This document shows, piece after piece, positions 43,446 to 53,640 of a stretch of 64,000 bases of DNA. The notes beneath the pieces were generated by a model, which ran no database searches, had not been told where the DNA came from, and saw nothing but the letters and a program-made list of their open reading frames with translations. A program made the translations under genes and the position numbers. This DNA comes from Yponomeuta sedellus. Its lineage: Eukaryota > Arthropoda > Insecta > Lepidoptera > Yponomeutidae. Position 1 is the stretch's first letter. Each line of letters begins with the position of its first letter. The stretch lies in contig OW203732.1 of NCBI GenBank assembly GCA_934045075.1, positions 19,593,889 to 19,657,888 on the forward strand, read 5' to 3'.

Positions 43446-44015
43446 TTCATTAATGACTAAATATTTCGTGTCTGTGAGAGAATTCCGAAGTCGAATGTCA
43501 AAATCGTCATTTAACTGTGGTCTGCCGGAATGACATCAGAATGATTTAAGATACATAAGATTTAACAACACGATCAAAAATATGATGGGCGTGTGTCTGC
43601 TATGATGCTAACATCTTCAAGGTTTGTCTATTTTAATGTCCATTCAGTATGTCACTTGTTTAAGGCCACTTGGGCTGATGTGCCTCCGTCGAATATCGTG
43701 ATGTGTAGTTGGGTTAGAGCCAAGCTTGGCACGGGTCCCTTTGTGTTTTGCTCAATCGATTTTTTTCGTACTGAAGAAGAAGAAAAACCTTTATTATAGA
43801 AACAGTACACACGCCACAGTAACAAAATACTTAAAGGAAGAAGAAAAACGAAAGGACACGGCTGGTGATGGACGCTATAAATGGCAACTGACTCATCAGT
43901 TTGCTGATTGACAAGCCTTCAGCGCTGATTTTCAGTCAGTGCCAGGTGCTACCCGACGAGCGTCACTGACTGCGGTGCGATACAATCATGGGCAATACCA
44001 TATAGAATAGAATAC
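43446..44015. other. Unassigned sequence
   Basis: Two overlapping plus ORFs at 43593-43911 show no recognised domain. No repeat was identified. Confidence 0.35.
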
Positions 44016-44019
44016 TTAT

Positions 44020-44406
44020 ATGTTATATATGAGCACTCGTGGCCTAGGTGAACCGAGTGATTGGAATCAATCACTTGGTTAAGCAACAACAGGCGCGGTC
44101 AGGTACCGGATGGGTGAGCGTCCCTTAACTACCGCTAGTGGCATTTTTCCGAGCGCTTCCGTGCTTCGCAAGGCACGCTAAGCCGTTGGTGTCGGCTGTT
44201 ATATAATGGCAGTCGTTAAGCCATGTCAGAGGCCTTATGGGCGGCTTGATAACTTCTGACAGTAAGACCAGCCACTAGTCTTGCAAGCCTCCACCAATCC
44301 GGACTTGGCCCCCGTGGTGGAGTATGGCCTAACCTTCCTGCGATGTAGGAAGAGACCCGTGCCCCAGCAGTGGGGACATACAAGGGTTGATAACGATGTT
44401 ATATAT
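44020..44406 (+). mobile_element. SINE family B (5S rRNA-derived), full length with 11-bp duplication
   Basis: ATGTTATATAT flanks at 44020-44030 and 44396-44406. A box A-like TGGCCTAGGTGAAC lies near the 5' end, then a small hairpin GTGATTGGAATCAATCAC. The 5S-like block is at 44077-44124 (GGTTAAGCAACAACAGGCGC, GGTCAGGTACCGGATGGGTG). The body and the GGGTTGATAACGA tail follow. This is one of the cleanest copies. Confidence 0.88.
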
Positions 44407-44499
44407 AATAATACCTACCGTTACACAGTTTGTCATGATTTGTCTCTGAAGGCGAGGTCCTCAGTAGTGAATGTAGACAAATTCTTCCAATAAGAACTT

Positions 44500-44652
44500 A
44501 TTTCACTCGCTAACTGTGTAACATCTGTGTATTAACTATCTTAGCGCTTAAATTTCCAATTTGCTGTGGGCACGCGTGATAATTAAGCCCATACTCTCTT
44601 TTTCTGAGAGAAGGCCTGTGCCCTGCAGCAGGACGTATATAGGCTTACATAA
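44500..44652 (+). repeat. SINE E/H 3' part
   Basis: TCACTCGCTAACTGTGTAAC (family E body) is followed directly by TATCTTAGCGCTTAAATTTC and the H block GGGCACGCGTGATAATTAAG, CCTGTGCCCTGCAGCAGGAC. This joins E and H in one copy. Confidence 0.65.
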
Positions 44653-44739
44653 AAAAAACAAGAACTTGGTTTCATCATTTTCAAGCCAAAGTATAAAGCC
44701 AAATGTAGACAAAATTGGCGACTGCCTGGAGTAATCAAA

Positions 44740-45222
44740 TAGACCTCATTTCACTAGGCTGATAATGACCACCAAGGCCACAGCTGTTGAGAAGGTTCAA
44801 CAAGAACGTCAATTTACATCTATCCACATGCGGTGATTGCCTCACTGTTACTTAGAGAATCATCGACAATATTTTTTCAAGGCTGTCTCAGATTTTACCC
44901 TATCACCTCAATTTACTTCGTTACTTGCAACCAATGCAAGAGCGCTAAAGAAGAAAGAAAGTTCTTGCCAGTCTCCGATTAGAGTTTAGAGATAACGAGA
45001 CCTCATTTCGTTCAGATAATGGCAACTAAGGCGTTCCAGCCAGTCCAGGAGTTCGATTAGAGTACGAATTTCCATTCTCATTTATATGGAAATTCGTATC
45101 GCTGTAGATTATTAAGAAAACAGTAATTTCAAGCCACGGTTTCCAGCCAGTTTCCGATTAGAGTTCGGAGACAACGAGACCTCATTTCGCGCAGATAATG
45201 GCCACCAAGGCCGCAGCTGTTG
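44740..45222. repeat. Direct repeats of a CCTCATTTCG...GGCCACCAAGGC unit
   Basis: Segments at 44967-45033 and 45140-45218 share GCCAGT.TCCGATTAGAGTT, ACGAGACCTCATTTCG and CAGATAATGGC. A third partial segment at 44745-44795 has AGACCTCATTTCACTAGG and GACCACCAAGGCCACAGCTG. Confidence 0.7.
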
Positions 45223-45224
45223 TT

Positions 45225-45335
45225 TTTTTCGGTACGCACGGCGCGTTACCGTTTATTTAGACCGGGGGCAAGGACGGGGGCGATGGCCCGCGCCGGATAT
45301 AGGCTGAGCCACGTGCGCGCAAATGCGGATGTGCT
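45225..45335. other. GC-rich block
   Basis: GGTACGCACGGCGCGTTACC, then GGGGGCAAGGACGGGGGCGA and TGGCCCGCGCCGG. GCACGGCGCG also occurs near 60230. No frame recognised. Confidence 0.35.
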
Positions 45336-45484
45336 AAATAGAGACGCTGTTATTGTATCGTTCTGCTCTGCGCAGGATTCATAGACTTAGTGACGGCTTC
45401 AGGGAAGCCAGGGAAGCATTGAAAACGCAGCGCACATGAAATTTAATATTGGTGCATTAGACGAGTTACCCGAACGTAGCAGTG

Positions 45485-45895
45485 CCTATTCGCAAATGAC
45501 CAATTAATCTCCCACTCACTACACCAAGCACCACACATCATAACACTACACACCTCACTCAATGCGCATATCACACTTAATGTAAGTCACACTCCTCACA
45601 CTCCATACATCACACGCCATCCATCACTCACCACACCTCAACCCATACGCTACACATTACGCACTTCACTTTAACACACCCTTATCTTCCTTTAAATTAA
45701 CGTTAATATTTATTTATTCAATTAAATATGGTATTTTGTATAACCTATGTATTTTCTATAAATCTTGTCCGCCATGTAAAACCACAAGCGGCCGGAACTA
45801 TACAGGCTATGTGCTTAGTGTGGAGACCACTGTTAAAATATATAACTGTGTACCTGTAATATTAATAAAAACTATTAACTATTAAATCATAACGT
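45485..45895 (+). repeat. G-poor CA/CT-rich stretch, then LINE-like 3' end
   Basis: From about 45500 to 45680 the plus strand is almost free of G (CTACACCAAGCACCACACAT and similar). The following AT-rich part, ending CTGTAATATTAATAAAAAC, TATTAACTATTAA, looks like a retroposon 3' end with AATAAA. The two may form one 3' UTR. Confidence 0.4.
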
Positions 45896-46690
45896 ACGAG
45901 GGAACACATTTTTGCAGTTTTTAATTTAATGAGCAACCCGAGAATCTACATCCATTCCGAAAGCTATTTTTAGTTCAATGTCCTCATAGTTCACGTAATT
46001 TGAAAACCGTAAACCGTAATGTACCGTAAATCAATCAGCCGAAACCGCTTGTTCCGTGTTCCAAGATCACGAGTCCACTATCAACAACAACATCAAAGTA
46101 CCCAAGTCTCGATTCTGGCGTCCAATGGAGATAATTTATCTCTAGACGTTAAAAGGCAATTTGGGCTGTCATTTACGATTAGATACGAGAATTATCGCCG
46201 AGACCCGTGAAACAAAATTGTAAGGTTGTAAAGTTCTCCAGAGCTTTAGGTACACTTAAATTACCGTAGTTCGTTAAAGAAAATATTGATACTCGTAGTT
46301 GATAGTTCGCGAATTGTTTTATAATAAGAACGGCAAAGTTGTGGAAGACGCTGCTGTCGCCTTTCCGGAGACATATAACCTAGGTGTCTTTAAAAGTAGA
46401 GCCAACCTGCATTTGACAGGTAAGCACGTGACATAGTAGACCCCAGTCTTCGCTTGCTATCAGGCGTGACTGGGGTCAAGTGTCAACAAGTCTTACTTAA
46501 AAAAAAAAGAAGAAAATTAGTTCTTTGTACTGGAGATTCATTCACTTCTGTACACAGGTATCTCTCAAAGAACGTTAAAGATCAGGTGGCAGAGTCAGAA
46601 TTTTCTTGACGGCAAAACCGCTTTAGATTCTCAGCTAAACGACCTCTCCAGGATGCTTGCAACATTGAGCGCAGTCGATAAGCATAGGAA
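45896..46690. other. Unassigned sequence
   Basis: CCCAGTCTTCGCTTGCTATC near 46441 is followed by an A-run at 46500, which may be another retroposon end. Only short ORFs were seen, with no domain. Confidence 0.35.
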
Positions 46691-46692
46691 TC

Positions 46693-46836
46693 TTACCCCC
46701 TTATTCATAATAGTCTGCTAACTTAAAGCATTGCTAATTCTCTCTCTGTCTTCTTCTATTGACCTAAGTCAGAATGAAAAAGAACACTCTTTAGCAGCTG
46801 TTTTAAGTTAGCGGACCATTATGAATAAGGGGGTTA
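46693..46836. mobile_element. 138-bp MITE, second copy, TTA duplication
   Basis: Element 46696-46833 has the same ends and length as 40428-40565 but the opposite orientation of its interior (GACCTAAGTCAGAATG here, CATTCTGACTTAGGTC there). TTA flanks at 46693-46695 and 46834-46836. Confidence 0.85.
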
Positions 46837-46859
46837 GATTCTAGTTCGCTCTGAGACGT

Positions 46860-47276
46860 CTATCTGTTCCCAACTTCTCCTATTATCCGGTCAGATGTAC
46901 CACGCATTCGATCGAGAACCGTTCTGAGTGAAATGCTGAGCCCGTTGCGTCGGATCTCATCGTCAGACATAAACCACCGCCTACATTCGCCCACGCGGTT
47001 ATGGCGTAAACTTGTATGTTGGTACCCGAGCGACTGCCTCACCTGTGCCATGATGCGTTGACCACGTTGAATTTCTTGGGGCCAAAACAGACGGGTTGCA
47101 TTTGATCTGCAAGCAGTCTGCGAAATCACCGTTGGGGTGAATTTTTTGCGCATTCGACACGATTGCCCACCAACTGCTAAGTCCACTTTCAGTTCGATGT
47201 GCGACCAACTGCACACCGCCCGCGTGCTGACTGCTCGTTTGGATGCAATCCTAAAGCTGTTGGAACTGCAATTCAA
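46860..47276 (-). other. 138-codon open frame, unassigned
   Basis: Minus-strand frame starting MNCSSNSFRIASKRAVSTRA and ending RMRGTSDRIIGEVGNR. It lies in a locally GC-richer block, is Arg/Ser rich and contains several Cys. No domain is recognised. A second minus frame of 71 codons overlaps, so coding is not established. Confidence 0.3.
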
Positions 47277-47389
47277 TTATATTATCAGGAATCGTTAATT
47301 TCCTAGTGGTACAATCTTCGAAATTCCTGTAGAGCCTATTTTCTAAAACGTGCTATTCCTGAAACGGTTGAATTAGATCAGTACAAATG

Positions 47390-47465
47390 CCATGTTTCCA
47401 TATGTGTGATGTCCTTGACCAGTTACCGCAGCACAGGGTATCCTAGTTTGGGACCAGCTCTCCTA
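47390..47465 (+). repeat. SINE family D, 3' fragment
   Basis: GTGATGTCCTTGACCAGTTA, then CCGCAGCACAGGGTATCCTA, then GTTTGGGACCAG. Confidence 0.6.
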
Positions 47466-47469
47466 TTAC

Positions 47470-48790
47470 GTAGCAGTCCACTCTATCGAGTGAAGCATTT
47501 AGACGACTCCTAAGTGTCAAAAAATTTATTCATTTGACAGCCGGAGTAGCTTAAAAAAAGTAAAAATCAACGTCACTCGACTCAGTGTACACTTACGTAA
47601 TAATGCCCTAGGACAAGTGATGTTGTGTGGAAGTTGTTGTTGTTGTTAGTTATATTTAACACATTCGTGAATATAACAGGGTTTCAGAGGCTGCGATAAT
47701 GCTAAGTTTCGTAACGTAGTAGTTCAGGAGCCCGTGGCTTTCATCGGTACCTATTGCTTTTCAGGCAAAATTTAGATAAGGCCTCGCAGTGAGACGGATA
47801 TAATATGCTCGTCTTGTAACAAAGCCATCCATCGTCTCATCCTCAGGATCATCTTAAAGCGCGCAGTAGTTGGATTTCTCCCCACTCCCCAGAATTTTTG
47901 GAAATACGACTAGCATGAAAGCCAGCGCCTATTATTTACTATTAAACTCGTCCTAATTTATGAGTACGGCGTAAATTCATTCACTAGTAGCCTCATTCGA
48001 TAAGACCAGGGACCCGATTCTCGCCCATGCAAATTGAAAGCGCAGACGCAAAATATTCGAAGGATTAGACATTTTGTCGCATAAAAATCAGTTTCTCACA
48101 AAGCCGTATGCGCAAATTTGTTACTAAACGCTCGCCTTGAGGTGCCGTTCGACTTGTTATGTAGAATTCGAGTCATACGCCTTAGAGTCGCATACGAATT
48201 ATTTGTTAATGAAGTGAGAATTGGCTCCCAGATCTAGCAGTAAGTTTATCCGGGATTTGGTTCAAGAGCCACTTTCAACTTTCAGCGTTATTGCTTTAAT
48301 ATCCAAGATTTCTTGACGCTTCTTAACGAGGTCGTTTTTTTCCTTTTCCCGAGTTGCATCACTTCCCAGTGTCGTCGACGGGCGGGCGTAAAAATAAAAT
48401 TCCTCAACAATGTTACTTACTTTCCTCGGTCTAGTTTAATATTTCACTTTATAGCTTTCTTTACTGTCCGGACCGAATCACTTGGATGGACCGTGCCGTG
48501 CTTTTACTCGATTTCCAAGATAGATTGCTTATTTTATTTTTATGTTCTTGTTTATTTCCACTTACTTGGTTAGCTAGGTAGGTACTACGGCAATTCTGGT
48601 ACGGGTGTTTTTCGGAAGATCGATATCGTTTTGTGGTTCGGAATTAATGTCTGTTGGGTGGTATTTCACTTTAGGCCGATTAATACAAGCAGCCTTCGTC
48701 CAGAAAGAGAGCGCGTCGCATGCCTACAGCGGATTAACGGTATAGATAGATAGAAGAACACTTTTTTTGAACTAAAACTTTCGTAAGCAC
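47470..48790. other. Unassigned sequence
   Basis: TTGAATTCGAGTCATACGCC and GGGACCCGATTCTCGCCCAT near 48.0-48.2 kb echo 15.8-15.95 kb (CATGGGCGAGAATCGACTCC, reversed), so an unnamed repeat is likely. No coding frame recognised. Confidence 0.35.
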
Positions 48791-48796
48791 AACACA

Positions 48797-48849
48797 TAGA
48801 CTTTTAGTCCGGATCTACACCCGTAAGTAGATCCGGACTAAAAGTCTAC
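48797..48849. repeat. 22-bp hairpin
   Basis: TAGACTTTTAGTCCGGATCT (from 48797) pairs with AGATCCGGACTAAAAAGTCT (to 48849), with one extra A and an 8-nt loop. Confidence 0.85.
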
Positions 48850-48869
48850 AAGGAGAACACTTTATCACA

Positions 48870-49305
48870 CTAATATTATAAATCGACGGCCTCGGTGGCG
48901 CAGCGGTTTGACACGCTAACTGTAAAACCGAAGGTCTCGGGTTCGATCCCCGGCCGGGTCAAACTAGGAAATCTACTTTTCTAGTGTGTCTCGGGTCTTA
49001 GATGTTATCTATGTATTTATTGTATTAAATTTATCTTTGAGTTAGCACCTGTAACACAATTCATTTGGTTGTAATTAGTATGGGGCTAACAAGTTCTGTG
49101 TAATATGTCCATGAATATTTGAATATTTATTTAAAGGCGAAAGTTTGTGAGTGCCTCAACGCCTAAAAGCGATTTTAATCAAATTTGGTATGGAGTTAGC
49201 TAATACCCTGGATTAACACATAGGCTACGTTTATATCTTTTAATATCTTTTACTGTTAATCCTCAACTAAACCGCGGGTAAAACGGGGGGCACAGCTAGT
49301 TGTAC
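48870..49305 (+). mobile_element. SINE family C nested in repeat G
   Basis: SINE C runs about 48883-49126: head GGCCTCGGTGGCGCAGCGG, loop CTGTAAA, box B GGTTCGATCCCC, end TGTCCATGAATATTTGAAT. It splits repeat G between CACTAATATTATAAA and AAAGGCGAAAGTTTGTGAGT; the intact join is seen at 61664-61690 (ACTAATATTATAAAGGCG). The rest of G continues to 49305. Confidence 0.8.
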
Positions 49306-49339
49306 ATAAAAAAATAAATTACATGGCTATTTATTAATC

Positions 49340-49420
49340 TGAGATTACGGACGGCGGCCTTATCACTAAAAGTGATCTCTTCCAGACAATCTTTAGATAG
49401 GCAGGACATTGGAAAAGGAA
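49340..49420 (-). repeat. Reversed LINE tail (GGCGGCCTTATCACTAAAAGTG)
   Basis: GGCGGCCTTATCACTAAAAG, then TGATCTCTTCCAGACAATCT. Third copy of the 18605/41865 family. Confidence 0.6.
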
Positions 49421-49849
49421 CACTACACGTTGTTTTACTTGACGTTAGCGAGTGGCATAGTTATCGTTCTTTGTTTCAGAAAATAATATCGCTAGGTGCC
49501 ATTGTGTACCCAAATACGCTCTAACTTTTATGTATTAATAATTTAATCAACATTTTAAGTGGTCGAATAATAGAATTACATTGTTCTAACAATGATTGTT
49601 ATCAATCTTTGCTTTCACCACCTCCTATAAACTAGCTGTTTTTGCTGCCAAATTCAACCCTTTATATTCCCTAATGGGTTACTGAAGTTAATTAAATTAG
49701 TTGGGCCACTATCGGCCTAAATTGTGACGTCATAATCGTCTACCCCTGACATTGATGTACCTTTTTACGTAATCAATACGTGTACACTCAAGAGAATGAA
49801 TGCTTTGTAATAAAGCATTCATTTAAAGCATCTGTGGCTTAAAATGTTA

Positions 49850-49990
49850 CTAATTATTATTATTTATTAAAATTCTTTATTGCATAAAATTTTTGCACAC
49901 AGGCGAGCTTAATGCTACTTAGCATTATCTACCAGTTAACAGTTGACCGATATATGTCCGCCTAGGCCGTGATTTACCGGCCATTCCACC
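49850..49990 (-). repeat. Reversed LINE tail (ATTCTTTATTGCATAAAA)
   Basis: AAAATTCTTTATTGCATAAA, then ACAGGCGAGCTTAATGCTAC, then ATTATCTACCAGTTAACAG. Shares its end with 26640-26690. Confidence 0.55.
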
Positions 49991-50149
49991 CACACTCGCA
50001 CGAGATATTTCATTCATCACTAGCTAGAAGATTATCTAATAATATTTTTGGCGATAGCTTTGAATGTTGATGTGATCAACTACTATTCAAATCAAGAAAA
50101 CTGTAAAACTAGATCAAATAATAGTAATAAAAACTTTCACACAACACAA

Positions 50150-50335
50150 TCACTTGACCTGGCCCCAAACTAGGATACCCTGTGCACCAGGTAACCAGGC
50201 AAGGACGTCACAAATATGAAAATACACCCAGTCTGAGGCCACTTGTACAAATGTACGGCGACCCGCAGTAGGAATCGAATCCATGACCTCTGTCTTGGTA
50301 GCTAAGAGCTTTAACGGCTAGACCAGCGAGGCACT
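50150..50335 (-). mobile_element. SINE family D, reversed, near full length
   Basis: The minus strand begins GAGTGCCTCGCTGGTCTAGC with a tRNA-like head (GGTCATGGATTCGATTCC). The body is TACATTTGTACAAGTGGCCT, then GGGTATCCTAGTTTGGGGCC. The head differs from the Gly-like copy at 16175. Confidence 0.7.
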
Positions 50336-50460
50336 CGAAAGAAAAATCTTTTTTTTAGTTACTCGATTTTGGTTTCATAACTTGTTTTAAATTACACAAT
50401 AGAAGTGGTGTAGGAAATGCGCATTTTAGAGGCAAACTAATGGTAAATAAATGTTTATAC

Positions 50461-50561
50461 TATTTTATTTTTAATGCACTAACCTGTGCTAAGGACATAT
50501 TTAAAAACCTATTTAGAGGATAAAAATTTCTAAAAATTTTTAGCCTCTAAATAGGTTTTTA
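50461..50561. mobile_element. SINE family A tails only, inverted
   Basis: A minus tail (ATTTTTAATGCACTAACCTG, then CTATTTAGAGGATAAAAAT) joins directly to a plus tail (TTTTTAGCCTCTAAATAGGT). No head is present. It is the shortest inverted form of the family. Confidence 0.75.
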
Positions 50562-50890
50562 ACTAAATGTTTGCTAACATGTGGCTGAAAGTCCCTGTCT
50601 AATGTAAGCATTATCAACTCAAAACGGCAATGGCTAATGGAGCTGTCCATCGGGCTGACAAAGAACCGTAAAAGGCACACTATTATGTCAGACTCAACTG
50701 TGAGGTACGGTTTCCGATTACAGCTCGAATATACAAAAGACTAGACGAGACAGAGAATCGCCTGACTGTCTTTATTGCCTGCTTTACCCGCGACTTAGTA
50801 CTCGTGGAATTCATTATGTCTTAAACAAGAAATAAAAAAAACGAAATGTTTTCTCAAAAACTACTTGTACAACTTGTAATGCTTTTTCGT

Positions 50891-51176
50891 AAGGTGCTGG
50901 ATGGCTGACCGTCCCTTGATTACCACTAGTGGCATTTTTCCGAGTTTACTAGTGGCGTAGTTACGACCTTGTTGCCGGCTGTCATGTAATAGCAGTCGTT
51001 AAGCCATGTTAGAAGCCTTATGGGCGGCTTGATAATTTCTGGCAGTAAGGCCCGCCACTGCCTTACAATCCTCCACCAACCCCGACTTGGACCCCTTGGT
51101 GGAGTATGGATTAACCTTCCTGCCATGCGAAAGAGACACGTGCCCCAGCAGTGGCGACATACAAGGGTTGATATCA
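50891..51176 (+). mobile_element. SINE family B, 5'-truncated
   Basis: It starts inside the 5S-like block (AAGGTGCTGGATGGCTGACC, GTCCCTTGATTACC). The body and GGGTTGATATCAAAG end are as in the full copies. The minus ORF over it is a shadow. Confidence 0.75.
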
Positions 51177-51380
51177 AAGATATTTCGTAACTACATTTAC
51201 AAATATGGTTTACGTTGGCTACAACACTAGACGTAAGGCTATGCGGTGGTAATCAGGAGAAAGTTTCAACATTATGATTATTTTAAGCTTAACTGGTTCA
51301 TCTGTATGTGTAATCCATATCTGCACATTCGCTTAAGCGTGACACACCGCAAAACAATTTTGTTTCATAGATATTAATAT

Positions 51381-51580
51381 AAACCTATTTAGAGGCTAAA
51401 AATTCCACCCATGCCGGGATTCGAACCCGCGACCTCAGGCTATCCGTGCCAGCGCTCTTTCCAACTGAGCTAATGGGCGACTCACCGGCATCAGTGAAAT
51501 TTCGCCAGCCATTAAGCCAAATGTCGCTGCCTGTACGTAATACAGAGAATAGTGTAAAGAGGTTCGAAATTTCACTGATA
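51381..51580. mobile_element. SINE family A, inverted copy
   Basis: The minus tail and tRNA-like head (51409-51482) run to GCATCAGTGAAATTTCG at 51504. A plus-strand leader follows (GTCGCTGCCTGTACGTAATA, then GAGGTTCGAAATTTCACTGA) to about 51579. The two GAAATTTC segments are inverted relative to each other. Confidence 0.75.
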
Positions 51581-51589
51581 TAATCAGGC

Positions 51590-52935
51590 AGGTTAGCGGC
51601 AAGTTGAAATTGCAGTAGGGTGTTCACATGCAAAGGTTGGAGACCTCGAACTGGCAAACGTTGCGTAGGACGCTCAGGGTTAGATTGCTTGCAGCTGCTT
51701 GATGAGAATGACTAAGGACAAAAAGAATTACTCTTTTTCAGACCCTATTTTTATCAAATTATAATCTGGCAGAGCTACTCCTCCAAGACCATAACAAAAC
51801 TCCTGAAAGCAGCGTCCACGTAACCAGCCTCCTTATGCCAGGTACTCGGGAGGTAACCCTCTAGATAGTTTAGTGCTTTGTGCAGAAACTTAAGACTTTT
51901 GGTGTTTCATGTTTCATTTTACCATTCAACTGAAAGGGAGGCTGGAAGTGAAGAAGAGTAGGATTGTAATGACTGTTGTAAAACAACACATCTAGGTTAA
52001 TAAATCCAGTGCGATTGTGTTCCTATGAGCCATTTAAATACCTGTCTGTATAATTTTCTTTGTAAAAAGTAACAAAACGTAAAATCTAGAAAATTTTGGG
52101 AAGAGCACTTAAAACGATTAAGGTGTGCAGAATTTATTGCTAAAAAAATCAATCCTCAAATGCAGTGAAAATTTCATAAAATTTAATCTTTAACCCAAGA
52201 AAACATTAAGATTTTTTGTCTTAATTTTAAGTATTACTGCCTACAGAGCTATATTACGAGTATATTTAGTGTTACTGCACAATTACTCTAGACCAAAGTA
52301 ATTTAGTCAAAAAGGTTTAATTATGTCCTTTAAATATTTTTATAAACTGCAGCCTGTTTCCTATTATTTTCAATTAAATAAAATAAGGCCATTAAAACTG
52401 GAAGTGAGGAGTCTTTTTTTAAATCAATACCAAAGGTTTCATCAAGAGATGTTTTCAGAGCTAAACTTCTCCGAAATTCCATATTGGCAATTTCTAACTG
52501 TGCAGTCCTTGATAAATTAAAAATACATGAAGTCTTCTAAGTGAATTCGCTTTCTTTCCCCCATAAACTGATGACACAGTTGGCAAGGGTGTCTAGAAGC
52601 TTCATTTGGAACTGGTTCAAGTATGCTAGTTGGATCGGAATGAAAAACTGGCTCGGGATTCACTTAGGAAATTAACGGAGAAGTAACCGCTTTTTGCGGT
52701 ATACATACAAAGTTTCGAATAAGGAATAGATAAAGATGGACACGTCATTAATGCGTAAGTGCAAACCTCTTTACACCTTTTTTTTATATTTCATAAATTC
52801 TGTCTATGATTTTCAAAATTTAAGGTAACGTCACCCATTTTTGAGCTGTTCTTAATTTTTTAGAGTCCTACTTCACATTTCGACTAGACCAGACCACACA
52901 AAGCGTTCTTAACCTGCTACACCCTCCGTAACTGT
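51590..52935. other. Unassigned AT-rich sequence
   Basis: Several A- or T-rich short ORFs (52323-52520 plus) show no recognised domain. No repeat of this window covers it. Confidence 0.35.
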
Positions 52936-52944
52936 CCACTGTAC

Positions 52945-53640
52945 TAGGTTATACATTTTTATGTTTCCGAAGTGTCAAAATATGTATTATGTATGTTCAA
53001 AGTCGCTCAGCGAGCTATGGAGAGAGCTAAGCTCGGAGTTTCTCTGAAGGATAGGATTCGTAACGAATCCCGAATCCGACAGAGAACCAAAGTTATCGAC
53101 ATAGCTCAGAGAATCAGCAAGCTGAAGTGGCAGCGGGCTGGCCATATCTCGCGAAGAACCGACAACCGTTGGATCAAACGTGTCCTTGAGTGGAGACCGC
53201 GACTCGGCAAACGTAGTGCGGGACGCCCTCCGACTAGGTGGGATGACGATCTGCGAAAAACTGCAGGCAGATGCTGGATGCGGCGAGCTGAAGACAGGGC
53301 ACTATGGCGCTCATTAGGGGAGGGCTATGTCCAGCAGTGGACTAGTATAGCCTGACGATGATGTATTTGACAGTTCGATGTAGGTTAGGTAAGACTATTC
53401 CATATAGTGGAGAAGTTACATAGCAGCTCAGTTTGATTACCTACATGGCACGATGCAGTCCAATAATTAGGACACTACGTTATTCATTTTTATATTTCCG
53501 AACTGTCAAAATATGTTTTATGTATGTATTTGACAGTTCGGAGTAGGTTAAGTAACACTATTATATAGCATATAGTGGAGAAGTTACATAGTATCTCACT
53601 TTGATTACCTATATGGCGCGATGCAGTCTAATTAGCACAC
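52945..53640. repeat. Tandem duplication, first unit split by an RTE fragment
   Basis: Unit 1 (52945-52995 plus 53364-53470) and unit 2 (53481-53640) share TTTCCGAA.TGTCAAAATAT, GTATTTGACAGTTCG, TATAGTGGAGAAGTTACATA and GCGATGCAGTC. In the uninterrupted unit 2, CCGAACTGTCAAAATA and TATTTGACAGTTCGG (53495-53543) form an inverted repeat. Confidence 0.8.
52996..53363 (+). pseudogene. RTE-type LINE ORF2 C-terminus, frame still open
   Basis: The element starts near 52996 (FKVAQRAMERAKLGVSLKDR). It runs through KVIDIAQRISKLKWQRAGHI, RRTDNRWIKRVLEWRPRLGK, RSAGRPPTRWDDDLRKT and EDRALWRSLGEGYVQQWTSI to a TGA at 53353-53355 and the tail ACGATGATG. This is the conserved end of RTE-clade ORF2; its reverse transcriptase domain is lost. 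The upstream codons (MSKYVLCM) are flanking DNA. About 120 codons are undamaged, suggesting a fairly recent insertion. Confidence 0.88.
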
